Source: Methanococcoides sp. AM1 | GTDB lineage: Archaea; Halobacteriota; Methanosarcinia; Methanosarcinales; Methanosarcinaceae | Length of the DNA: 64,000 nt | Direction of reading: 5' to 3' | Assembly (NCBI RefSeq): GCF_900774055.1 | Contig: NZ_CAAGSW010000002.1 | Location: 1 to 64,000 of the forward strand | In this document: positions 35,623 to 42,793 of the stretch, piece by piece | Numbering within the stretch: the stretch's first letter is position 1 | Layout: every line of letters starts with the position of its first letter | Notes under the pieces: model-generated | What the model was told of the DNA's origin: nothing | The model's input: only the letters and a program-made list of their open reading frames with translations | Databases searched by the model: none | Program-made: the position numbers and the translations under genes

Positions 35623-36237
35623 ATGATAATTTCATCTTCCAAACCCTTTAGCGAGGTCCTTGACATGCTGATGGACAAAGAGTCCGTTTTTATTGTAGGT
35701 TGCAGTGTATGCGCTGCCAAGCAGCATGTGGGTGGGGAGCCGGAGGTAGAGGAGATGAAATCCAATCTTAAGGACGCCGGAGTGAACGTGATCGGTGGAA
35801 TCGTTGCAAAAGCAGCATGTAGTGTTCGCTCACTTGAATACCTTGAGGAACTTGCACCTAAAATAAAGGATGCTGATGCAGTGCTGGTCATGGCATGTGG
35901 AAGTGGTACTTCCAACATTGCACGCTTTGTTGATGTTGATGTCTATCCTGCCAACAACACCGAATCCCTGGGTGCTATGACAGGGGATAAGGTCATACAT
36001 CATTTATGTGCCATGTGCGGGCAATGCACGATCGCCGAGTTCGGCGGTGTCTGTCCCACAGCCCAGTGTCCCAAGGAATTGCTTAATGGTCCCTGTGGTG
36101 GTTCCATGGACGGCAAGTGCGAAGTTGATCCTGAGAAGGATTGTGCCTGGGAACTTATTTACGAGCGTCTTGAGAGGATCGGCCGGCTGGATCTGCTGGA
36201 TGAGGTCCGGGATGCGAAGGATCGTTTGGTGAAGTGA
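35623..36237 (+). CDS. metV: MetV-like methylene-THF reductase partner, copy 1
   Basis: The 204-residue Cys-rich protein matches the methylenetetrahydrofolate reductase C-terminal domain family (MetV), which binds zinc or Fe-S and pairs with MetF. Cysteines lie in GCSVCAAKQ (about 26-34), KAACSVRS, MACGSGT, HHLCAMCGQC (about 127-136) and CPTAQCPKELLNGPCGG (about 144-160). Its ribosome binding site GAGGT lies inside the end of the upstream DHPS-like gene, so translation is coupled. A second copy at 37614-38228 differs at only 12 of 204 residues. metF is 5.6 kb downstream. Confidence 0.88.
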   Translation: MIISSSKPFSEVLDMLMDKESVFIVGCSVCAAKQHVGGEPEVEEMKSNLKDAGVNVIGGIVAKAACSVRSLEYLEELAPKIKDADAVLVMACGSGTSNIARFVDVDVYPANNTESLGAMTGDKVIHHLCAMCGQCTIAEFGGVCPTAQCPKELLNGPCGGSMDGKCEVDPEKDCAWELIYERLERIGRLDLLDEVRDAKDRLVK

Positions 36238-36547
36238 GTTTTTTCCCGGTCTTTCTGTAATTGAAAATGCTTTTTTGTTGGTCGGCTTCAAAGCCGGATG
36301 TCGGGCAGGTCTGCTGATTTCTACCATGTTTTCCTGTAAGAAATAAAGTCTAATTTTTGTGACCATATCGTCGAACTCAAAGAAAACAGTTTGATGGAAT
36401 GGATAGAAAACATTTATACTGCTTCTCACCTAGGACATAATAAAACATCGTAAAGATGATTCAATAGTATCGCTAAATTATTTGGCGTATGCGATTCTAA
36501 ATTTGTCGAATAATTCCAATATATTACTGATTGCCGGAGACCATGAA
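36238..36547. other. 310-nt intergenic region after metV copy 1
   Basis: It contains a perfect small hairpin CGGCTT-CA-AAGCCG (36283-36296), T-rich stretches that could end the upstream operon, the 76-nt repeat described at 36383-36458, and the GGAGA ribosome binding site of the next gene. No coding region is convincing. The DNA is AT-rich. Confidence 0.6.
36383..36458 (+). repeat. 76-nt repeat, copy 1: promoter/leader-like
   Basis: This segment matches 39642-39717 at about 65 of 76 positions without gaps (shared cores include TTTGATGGAATGGATA, ATTTATACTGCTT and TAGGACATAAT). It contains a TATA-like TTTATACT near 36412-36419 and lies about 90 bases upstream of the ATG of an exported protein. 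The second copy is similarly placed before another exported protein. It is probably a duplicated promoter with conserved leader; a small RNA or mobile element remnant is an alternative. Confidence 0.8.
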
Positions 36548-37528
36548 ATGCTAAAGAGAAAAGAAATTGGTAAAATTTTGATACTTGTATTATTAGTTTC
36601 CATGTTATCAGTAGCTTTTGCAAGTGCTGCTGCTGACAAATTAAATGATTCTGAAAATACCGGTGAGATCGCCGATTCAAACATCTCTCATTCCTATTTT
36701 GAAGAATGTAAGATTCATCCACTGTTCATAGCCAGCAGGGGAAATTTTCCCGAAACAACTGATCTGGAATGGGAAAAGTCGGTTACCAGATGCTATGATT
36801 CCATAACTAAAATGGGTCCCTCATATACAATTGACAGTTCTATAAAAGGCATCTTTTGCGCCGATGAATTGCTGGAAGTGCATCTGGGTTCTGCTTATAA
36901 GGGAAAAATGAATGAGTCAAAAATTGATGAAATCTACAGGAAAATAAATAAACAATGTGAGCAGGAAGAGGGAATCAGCGACATACCCGTGGTCTTTATG
37001 TGGGCACAGGATGAGGAAGATATGCCCCTTCCAGATTATGGTCCGGAGATCTTTGAAGAAGCTAAAAGCGGTTCATCATTTATAGCTGCCTACGGGACAA
37101 TGCCCATAATTAAGGAGAAGAGTGAAAAATTAAGATGGACGGATCTGCTTGGTCATACCAAGGATAGGGAACTTGACCCATTTTTTGCTGAATTTGGTGG
37201 TCCCGTAGTAAGTTATGGAGTCAGTATTAATGGATATCTAAGTGTGGGCATGAATTCTGATACGCCTGAAAAAGTAAATGAGTCAGTAATTAATGAAATA
37301 TATCAGACAATCAATAAACATTTTGAACAGGAAGCGAGTATGGAAGAAGTTCCGGTACTATTTGAATGGGGGAGATCCACTATTCCGACAGATGCTGTTT
37401 GTCAGCCCCCCATTCAATTTGATGAAAACCAAACTTCAAAAGACGAAAAGTCAACTCCTGGATTTGGCCTAATTCTGATGATTGTTGGTATTATAGGCGC
37501 TGCTCTCTTTGCGAAAAGACATGAATAA
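36548..37528 (+). CDS. Exported protein with tandem repeated domain and PGF-CTERM tail
   Basis: The 326-residue protein has a signal peptide (about 1-29, ending ASAAA), two copies of one domain and a C-terminal STPGFGLILMIVG...KRHE sorting tail. Repeat 1 ends with KMNESKIDEIYRKINKQCEQE...PVVFMW (about 130-165), and repeat 2 with KVNESVINEIYQTINKHFEQE...PVLFEW. I do not recognise the domain. GGAGA lies 7 bases before the ATG at 36548. It sits between the two metV copies, so it is likely cargo of a duplication event. It is more AT-rich than the C1 genes. Confidence 0.8.
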   Translation: MLKRKEIGKILILVLLVSMLSVAFASAAADKLNDSENTGEIADSNISHSYFEECKIHPLFIASRGNFPETTDLEWEKSVTRCYDSITKMGPSYTIDSSIKGIFCADELLEVHLGSAYKGKMNESKIDEIYRKINKQCEQEEGISDIPVVFMWAQDEEDMPLPDYGPEIFEEAKSGSSFIAAYGTMPIIKEKSEKLRWTDLLGHTKDRELDPFFAEFGGPVVSYGVSINGYLSVGMNSDTPEKVNESVINEIYQTINKHFEQEASMEEVPVLFEWGRSTIPTDAVCQPPIQFDENQTSKDEKSTPGFGLILMIVGIIGAALFAKRHE

Positions 37529-37613
37529 AACCCGACATTCAGTCACATATACACAAGGCCACGATTTCATGAAAAGCTCTATGCACAAAAATTACCGTTA
37601 TCAGTGATACAAA

Positions 37614-38228
37614 ATGATAATCTCATCTTCCAAACCCTTTAGCGAGATCTTTGACATGCTTGCAGACAAGGAATCCGTCTTTATCGTAGGTTGCTGCGTA
37701 TGCGCCGCCAAGCAGCATGTGGGAGGGGAGCCTGAGGTCGTGGAGATGACATCCAATCTTAAGGACGCCGGAATAAACGTGATCGGTGGAATAGTTGCAA
37801 AGGCAGCATGCAGTGTTCGCTCATGTGAAGCCCTTGAGGAGCTTGCACCGAAAATAAAGGATGCCGACGCAGTGCTTGTCATGGCATGCGGAAGCGGTAC
37901 TTCCAACATCGCACGCTTTGTGGACGTTGATGTCTATCCTGCCAACAACACCGATTCCCTGGGCGCCATGGCAGGGGATAAGGTCATCCATCATCTCTGT
38001 GCCATGTGCGGCCAATGCACCATCGCCCAGTTCGGTGGCGTGTGTCCCACAGCCCAGTGTCCCAAGGAATTGCTTAACGGTCCCTGCGGTGGTTCCATGG
38101 ACGGCAAGTGTGAAGTTGATCCTGAGAAGGATTGTGCCTGGGAGCTGATCTACGAGCGCCTTGAGAGGATCGGCCGGCTGGATCTGCTGGATGAGGTTCG
38201 GGACGCGAAGGATAGGCTGGTGAAGTGA
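37614..38228 (+). CDS. metV: MetV-like methylene-THF reductase partner, copy 2
   Basis: This is a near duplicate of 35623-36237: 192 of 204 residues are identical, and the last 65 are unchanged. Differences include GCCVCAAKQ for GCSVCAAKQ, which adds one cysteine near the N-terminal cluster, and SCEAL for SLEYL. Nucleotide similarity starts at the ATG and ends just after the TGA, so the copied unit is essentially the CDS. Unlike copy 1 it has no coupled upstream gene; its leader is weak. Both copies appear intact. One could pair with MetF while the other is redundant or changing role. Confidence 0.88.
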   Translation: MIISSSKPFSEIFDMLADKESVFIVGCCVCAAKQHVGGEPEVVEMTSNLKDAGINVIGGIVAKAACSVRSCEALEELAPKIKDADAVLVMACGSGTSNIARFVDVDVYPANNTDSLGAMAGDKVIHHLCAMCGQCTIAQFGGVCPTAQCPKELLNGPCGGSMDGKCEVDPEKDCAWELIYERLERIGRLDLLDEVRDAKDRLVK

Positions 38229-38421
38229 GTTCTGTTTTTGGCATGGCTTGTAACCTACGATTTTGATGCAAGATTACTGCTTCTCCCACACATTTTAAAT
38301 ATTATTGATCACCTCTCTAATTTGTTTCAACCAGATTATGGAGGATTCTATATCGATTATATCCTGAAAGAAGAATTGTGGCGCACAATAGCAGTGCTCT
38401 CTCTCTTTTTTGGCATTGGTG

Positions 38422-38601
38422 GTGATAGATGAAGCCGGACTTATTTCAATAAGTGCTTTATCAATCTTCATTCTGGCTTTCTTTGTTACGTTTGTCCACG
38501 TTTCATTCATGGTCTGGTACAGGAGAAAAGAAGGGCTGGCATCATCTAATATTACGTTGATACTGGACTATATGTTAAGTTCAAGGTCAAATGATAAGTG
38601 A
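38422..38601 (+). CDS. Possible small membrane protein
   Basis: A 59-residue frame starting at GTG 38422 (also GTG 38419) encodes one hydrophobic helix (about 8-30, ISISALSIFILAFFVTF), then a basic turn WYRRKEG and a polar end. I do not recognise it. It lies in an AT-rich 447-nt stretch between metV copy 2 and the next exported protein, a region with other very small membrane proteins. No strong ribosome binding site is visible, so the call is tentative. The remaining gap holds no other clear gene. Confidence 0.4.
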   Translation: MIDEAGLISISALSIFILAFFVTFVHVSFMVWYRRKEGLASSNITLILDYMLSSRSNDK

Positions 38602-38675
38602 ATTAAAATTCGGTTTAAGGTCAATCTGATCTTGCTTTTGGGGAATTTTTTAGATAAACTGCAGGTTTTGGTAAA

Positions 38676-39515
38676 ATGTATGAGCTATCTTCTAAAAAAT
38701 TAATTGCCATAACAATAGGCCTGATCATTATCTTCAGTCTGATATCTTCTTTGGTTACTTTACCTGCGGAACCTTATCACTCAAGTAATGAGTTCAAGTT
38801 TTCAGAATTGTTTAACACTTCTTTTCATAAATATCCGGTTCCTTTGAGTAGCTACTCTGCTTCAAACGGCTATATCGATTCGGTCATTGATTCCACATCT
38901 CTTCGTATTGATCCTCAAAATGTAATTGGTTTAAGCGAGTTTGAAGAAGCAAATATTATACTTATTGGATCAGGGGGAAACATCACTGAAATAATAGCTG
39001 ATGACAGAGCCAATGTTCTGGAAATAAATACCCTTGAGATGAAACCACTTGGCTCAAGAGAATTTTCGGCTACCGGAAAGCTAATGGAGAGCACAGTAAT
39101 AGAATTATATGAACTTGAAATTCCCCTGCCCGATCCAAATAATTCCTCCTCTCTCACTGTAAGTGCCCTTGAGATATCCCATGAAAGCTGGGAAGACCAG
39201 ATTGGTTGCAAAGGTGGCAAGAATAAAGATGTTCACATTGAAGGACTGTTTTTCATTGATAGTTCCGACAATGTGCTTGTTGCGGGAAATTCAGAGGTGC
39301 TTACAAATTGCACTCTGTTGTCAGTTACTGAAACTAAAGAACAGTTACAAAGTGGCAAGATTTTTGGCGAATTTTATAATTCAGTTAAGTGGGAAAGTAA
39401 AGGTCTGTTCATAAGTTCTGAATCAAGAAGGGAACCACATATTGTAGTTGATAAATTTATCACCATTACAACCTGGGTTGCAGAAGATTCATGGCTCAGT
39501 CTGGGTATATTCTGA
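38676..39515 (+). CDS. Exported or membrane-anchored protein of unknown function
   Basis: The 279-residue protein has an N-terminal hydrophobic segment (about residues 8-27, LIAITIGLIIIFSLISSLV) that is either a signal or an anchor, and an otherwise soluble Ser/Glu-rich ectodomain. Cysteines occur as GCKGGK near 182 and NCTLL near 211. There is no PGF-CTERM tail. I do not recognise a family. It is AT-rich and lies inside the metV-metF interval, probably cargo of the island. Confidence 0.65.
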   Translation: MYELSSKKLIAITIGLIIIFSLISSLVTLPAEPYHSSNEFKFSELFNTSFHKYPVPLSSYSASNGYIDSVIDSTSLRIDPQNVIGLSEFEEANIILIGSGGNITEIIADDRANVLEINTLEMKPLGSREFSATGKLMESTVIELYELEIPLPDPNNSSSLTVSALEISHESWEDQIGCKGGKNKDVHIEGLFFIDSSDNVLVAGNSEVLTNCTLLSVTETKEQLQSGKIFGEFYNSVKWESKGLFISSESRREPHIVVDKFITITTWVAEDSWLSLGIF

Positions 39516-39842
39516 ATTGCACATCTTATGGACATGTTAATGCTGTTCTTAGGATACCCCTCTTGTTTGAGCATCTTTTTTGGCTAACTAATTAAAAAGA
39601 ATGTAAAAATTGTTGATCGTGAAGTACAAAGGCACCAATAAAAAACAATTTGATGGAATGGATATAAAATATTTATACTGCTTGTCACTTAGGACATAAT
39701 GCGACATTGCAAAGACGTTGTGATATTTGGAAAATCCTGATGGAACAACCAATTCAAATGCCAGGGTATAATCTCAGATTTTATTGTTTACTCCTATAGG
39801 TACGTCTTTGTTTCCGGATCAATGGGTTCAAGAGGTTATTGC
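39516..39842. other. 327-nt intergenic region with second 76-nt repeat
   Basis: It holds T-rich sequence (TTTTTT at about 39576) that may end the upstream gene, the repeat at 39642-39717, about 110 bases of further leader, and an AGAGGTT ribosome binding site before the ATG at 39843. No additional gene is convincing. Confidence 0.6.
39642..39717 (+). repeat. 76-nt repeat, copy 2: promoter/leader-like
   Basis: It matches 36383-36458 as described there. The TATA-like TTTATACT is intact, near 39671-39678, and the preceding bases AAAATA improve the match to an archaeal promoter. It lies about 125 bases before the ATG of the exported protein at 39843. Confidence 0.8.
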
Positions 39843-40688
39843 ATGAAAATAAAGCTATTTCTGGGATTGCTGTTTGTGATCGGCATGATCGGGTCCGGAT
39901 TGGCAATTGAAGAAAATGCAGAACAAAGTTGTGTGATTATTGAAGAACAGCCTCAGGAAGGAATAGTTAGAACACCGGATGAAGTAATGGCAATTTTTGG
40001 TAATATTACGTGGGATTATCAAATACCCGATGAAGTACCGGCTGATGGGATGGTGCGTTCACATGAAGGCACAAAATATGTGTATATGGTACGTAATTTT
40101 TCAGCTTCGATTTCGCTAACAGAACTAAATGAAGCAAGAAACGATGTGATCAATAGCTATTATGCGAATACGTCGGAGAATGGAGCTTCATATTGTTCTA
40201 TAATGTATTCAGTACCTCTGGTTCCGGAAGGAGGACGCATTGTAGCGTACTGTTTTAGAATTAATGATGACGGGATAACAAGTCACTATGTGGGAATTGC
40301 CGGTGACGAATGTTCGGTATCCAGAATTCATGATAAGGCAGAAATATGGTACAACAATGAAGTTCTGGAGCTGGAAAAAGCAGAAGCAAATGCAATTGTT
40401 GAAGATGAACCCATTTCCAATAGCTCAGCTCAGGTTTCATCTGAAAGCTACACAATGTCCGAGGATAAGCTCGAGATTGCAAATAAGTTGTATGGTACTG
40501 ACATTACCTATGGCGAATACATAAAACAGGTTTTCCCTGAAGCATACAAGGAATTTCCTTCACCTTCTGAAGAAAAACTCTATAATATGGATATGCTATG
40601 GCCGATATTTCCCAGGGGGATCATATTAGTTATCTGTGTTCTTGTTTTGGCGTTTTTCATGGTGAAAATAATGGAAAAACTGGATTAA
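39843..40688 (+). CDS. Exported protein with C-terminal membrane anchor, unknown function
   Basis: The 281-residue protein starts with a signal peptide (MKIKLFLGLLFVIGMIG..., about 1-22), has an ectodomain with three to four cysteines (SYCSIMYS, AYCFRIND, DECSVSR), and ends with one membrane helix (about 253-272) and a short charged tail. I do not recognise a family. The ATG at 39843 has AGAGGTT upstream and is preferred over 39822. Its leader carries the 76-nt repeat shared with the exported protein at 36548, so the two may be co-regulated though their sequences differ. Confidence 0.75.
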   Translation: MKIKLFLGLLFVIGMIGSGLAIEENAEQSCVIIEEQPQEGIVRTPDEVMAIFGNITWDYQIPDEVPADGMVRSHEGTKYVYMVRNFSASISLTELNEARNDVINSYYANTSENGASYCSIMYSVPLVPEGGRIVAYCFRINDDGITSHYVGIAGDECSVSRIHDKAEIWYNNEVLELEKAEANAIVEDEPISNSSAQVSSESYTMSEDKLEIANKLYGTDITYGEYIKQVFPEAYKEFPSPSEEKLYNMDMLWPIFPRGIILVICVLVLAFFMVKIMEKLD

Positions 40689-40813
40689 TCAGGGTGAAAT
40701 AACAGGGTTAAATAACAGGGTTAAACAGTAAACGGAAGAGAATAAGATGATAATAACTCAGGCATTGATCATATTGGCAGAGACAAAGCTTCAATTAAGG
40801 TCTTTGTGATAGC

Positions 40814-40999
40814 ATGGAAAGAAACAAAGTAATAGCATCGCTAATTCAAGTCTCTCTTTTTTTTGTAGGAATATATATGGTGCCCCGCTATGTATTGGAT
40901 GATCTTGCCGGATCGTTAGTAGTTTCAAGTTTTGCTTTTCTGTGTGGGACACTCTACGAGTATGCAGGAATATATCGGAGAACGGGGAAAATACAATGA
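40814..40999 (+). CDS. Small two-helix membrane protein
   Basis: This 61-residue frame encodes two hydrophobic segments (about 8-24, ASLIQVSLFFVGIYMV, and 33-50) ending with YRRTGKIQ. Its stop overlaps the ATG of the next small gene in an ATGA arrangement, typical of translational coupling and a good reason to accept both. I do not recognise it. Confidence 0.6.
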   Translation: MERNKVIASLIQVSLFFVGIYMVPRYVLDDLAGSLVVSSFAFLCGTLYEYAGIYRRTGKIQ

Positions 41000-41181
41000 G
41001 TACAAAAAATCTTGGTATTTTCTTCAATTTGTTCATTATAGTAGCTCTAGCGACTGCATTTTACAATGCTTATCAGGGATGGTATTACGATAATTCCAGT
41101 CAGTTGCTGTTGTCTATTTCCTTGCTATTTTCGTTGTTAGCAGCTTCAATCAAAGAGACCATTAAAAGAAATACGGCTTAA
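40996..41181 (+). CDS. Small two-helix membrane protein, paralog of 41636-41818
   Basis: The 61-residue protein has two hydrophobic helices separated by AFYNAYQGWYYDNSSQLL (about 21-38) and ends with IKETIKRNTA. The gene at 41636-41818 shares AFYNAY..W...D..SQLL and ...E.IKR in the same order, so they are paralogs. It starts at ATG 40996, overlapping the stop of the previous gene. A membrane-associated regulatory or toxin-like role is possible, but nothing indicates which. Confidence 0.65.
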   Translation: MSTKNLGIFFNLFIIVALATAFYNAYQGWYYDNSSQLLLSISLLFSLLAASIKETIKRNTA

Positions 41182-41264
41182 TGAGGCAAATGATGGGGAT
41201 TTTGTTCAGTATTTGATTTTTTTCTTGCAAATGTAGAAATGTGATTTTAATAAAAGGTGATAAT

Positions 41265-41576
41265 ATGCTTCCTTCATACCTGCTTTTCATTATTGGATTA
41301 CTAGCTCCAATTGCAGCCATATTATGTGGCTTAGCGTTAAAGAACAAGTATTTGAGTTCTGCAGTAGGTGTCGCAGGTCCGATTGTGCTTTATTATTCCA
41401 TTTACATTTCTTCAGGAGCCTCATACAGGGTAGATGCTGTATATTATTTTGGAGTTCTGGTAATGTTAGGAGGCTTGACCGGATATCTGGCATCAATTAA
41501 AAAAGTGGAATATAACCTGATTGCAATCTGCTCATGTCTTTTCTACCTGATATTTTACTTTAGAGGATTTGCTTAA
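41265..41576 (+). CDS. Small polytopic membrane protein
   Basis: The 103-residue protein is almost entirely hydrophobic, with about four helices. AAGGTGAT lies 5 bases before the ATG at 41265, a good ribosome binding site. I do not recognise a family. It lies between the two paralogous small membrane proteins, suggesting one functional cassette. Confidence 0.65.
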   Translation: MLPSYLLFIIGLLAPIAAILCGLALKNKYLSSAVGVAGPIVLYYSIYISSGASYRVDAVYYFGVLVMLGGLTGYLASIKKVEYNLIAICSCLFYLIFYFRGFA

Positions 41577-41635
41577 TCGGACACGCTGCTAAAAAATTAA
41601 TATGATGAGTTCTGTTTGTTATACGGTGTTGTAAT

Positions 41636-41818
41636 ATGGATCTAAAAACAATGAACACCCTGTCCCGCATTATTGCCATCACTGCAGTTGTTGTAGCATT
41701 CTATAACGCTTATCTTTTATGGGCAAAAGATGAGTTCAGTCAGCTCCTTTTCTGGGCAACTATAGTTCTTCTTCTTCTCTCCTCGATCATCCTGGAATTT
41801 ATCAAAAGGAAAAGTTGA
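41636..41818 (+). CDS. Small two-helix membrane protein, paralog of 40996-41181
   Basis: The 60-residue protein has two hydrophobic helices around AFYNAYLLWAKDEFSQLL (about 21-38) and ends LEFIKRKS. It is a paralog of the protein at 40996-41181. It is the last cargo gene before metF, whose own promoter-like sequence (GCATTTAAAAACC) follows at about 41844. Confidence 0.65.
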   Translation: MDLKTMNTLSRIIAITAVVVAFYNAYLLWAKDEFSQLLFWATIVLLLLSSIILEFIKRKS

Positions 41819-41879
41819 ACCCGAACTTCCCTCACTGTCTCGATGCATTTAAAAACCAAACCTACGTATTTACCCCACG

Positions 41880-42761
41880 ATGCTATCAACTTTCAACGAT
41901 GCGCTCAATTCAGGCCGCTTCATCGTGACCGCAGAGGTGGCACCTCCGAAGGGTACTGATATCTCGGCGGTACTTGAGGATGCAGACCTTATCAGGGGAT
42001 GGGTGGATGCTATCAATATCACGGATAACCAGCGTGCTGTAATGCGCATGAGTCCGGTAGCCGTAGGCAAATTACTGATGGATGCCGGGCATGAGGTTAT
42101 AGTGCAGTTCACCTGCCGTGATCGCAATCGTCTGGCATTGCAGTCTGATGTACTGGCGGCATCTGTCCTTGGGATAAGGAATCTCTGTGTTATGACAGGG
42201 GATTATCCCACCAAAGGCGACCATGTGGGTGCAAAGCCGGTGTATGATCTTGATTCTGTGCAGCTTCTCTCAGTTATCACCAGGATGATGGGCGGACATG
42301 ACATGGTAGGCAATGAGCTTGCAGGCACTCCGTCATTTACCGTGGGTGCGGTCTCCAATACGGATGCCACACGCAGGATGCAGATGATAAAGCTTCAGAA
42401 GAAAATCGATGCAGGTGCACAGTTCATACAGACACAGGCGGTCTATGACGTAGAAGGTTTTGGTGAGTTCGTGGAATCGTTCTCCCATCCTGATGTGCCG
42501 GTAATAGCAGGGATAATCCCGCTGCGTTCGGCAGGAATGGCACATTTTATGAATGCCAACATTCCTGGGATAAGGGTTGGGGATGAACTGATATCCCGCA
42601 TGGAAAGTGCTGAAGACCCTGTTCAGGAAGGGCTCGAGATAGCCGCAGAGAGCATCCGTGAACTCCGGAAGATGTGCAGGGGTGTCCATCTGATGCCTAT
42701 CGGGGGCAATTCCAATACACCTAAACTGCTTGAAATGGCAGGAATTTCCTCTTTACAATAA
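41880..42761 (+). CDS. metF: Methylenetetrahydrofolate reductase
   Basis: The enzyme reduces methylene-THF to methyl-THF. The 293-residue TIM-barrel protein shows VTAEVAPPKGTD (about 16-27), CRDRNRLALQSDVL (about 80-93), the NLCVMTGDYPTKGDH segment (about 102-116), and the FIQTQAVYD region (about 182-190). It lacks a C-terminal regulatory domain, and the MetV copies upstream likely supply the partner. A TATA-like TTTAAAA about 32 bases before the ATG and a very short leader suggest its own, possibly leaderless, transcript. In a simple layout it would follow metV directly. Confidence 0.93.
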   Translation: MLSTFNDALNSGRFIVTAEVAPPKGTDISAVLEDADLIRGWVDAINITDNQRAVMRMSPVAVGKLLMDAGHEVIVQFTCRDRNRLALQSDVLAASVLGIRNLCVMTGDYPTKGDHVGAKPVYDLDSVQLLSVITRMMGGHDMVGNELAGTPSFTVGAVSNTDATRRMQMIKLQKKIDAGAQFIQTQAVYDVEGFGEFVESFSHPDVPVIAGIIPLRSAGMAHFMNANIPGIRVGDELISRMESAEDPVQEGLEIAAESIRELRKMCRGVHLMPIGGNSNTPKLLEMAGISSLQ

Positions 42762-42793
42762 TTTATAAAAACGATATTTAAGAGTAGAATAAC

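Noticed and set aside
38238-38432. 64-codon frame after metV copy 2
   Set aside because: Weak start context, no hydrophobic or family signal, and overlap with the better small membrane protein frame. It remains possible but unsupported.
42762-42793. Possible TPP riboswitch before thiC
   Set aside because: The gap is only 32 nt and lacks the conserved TPP elements.
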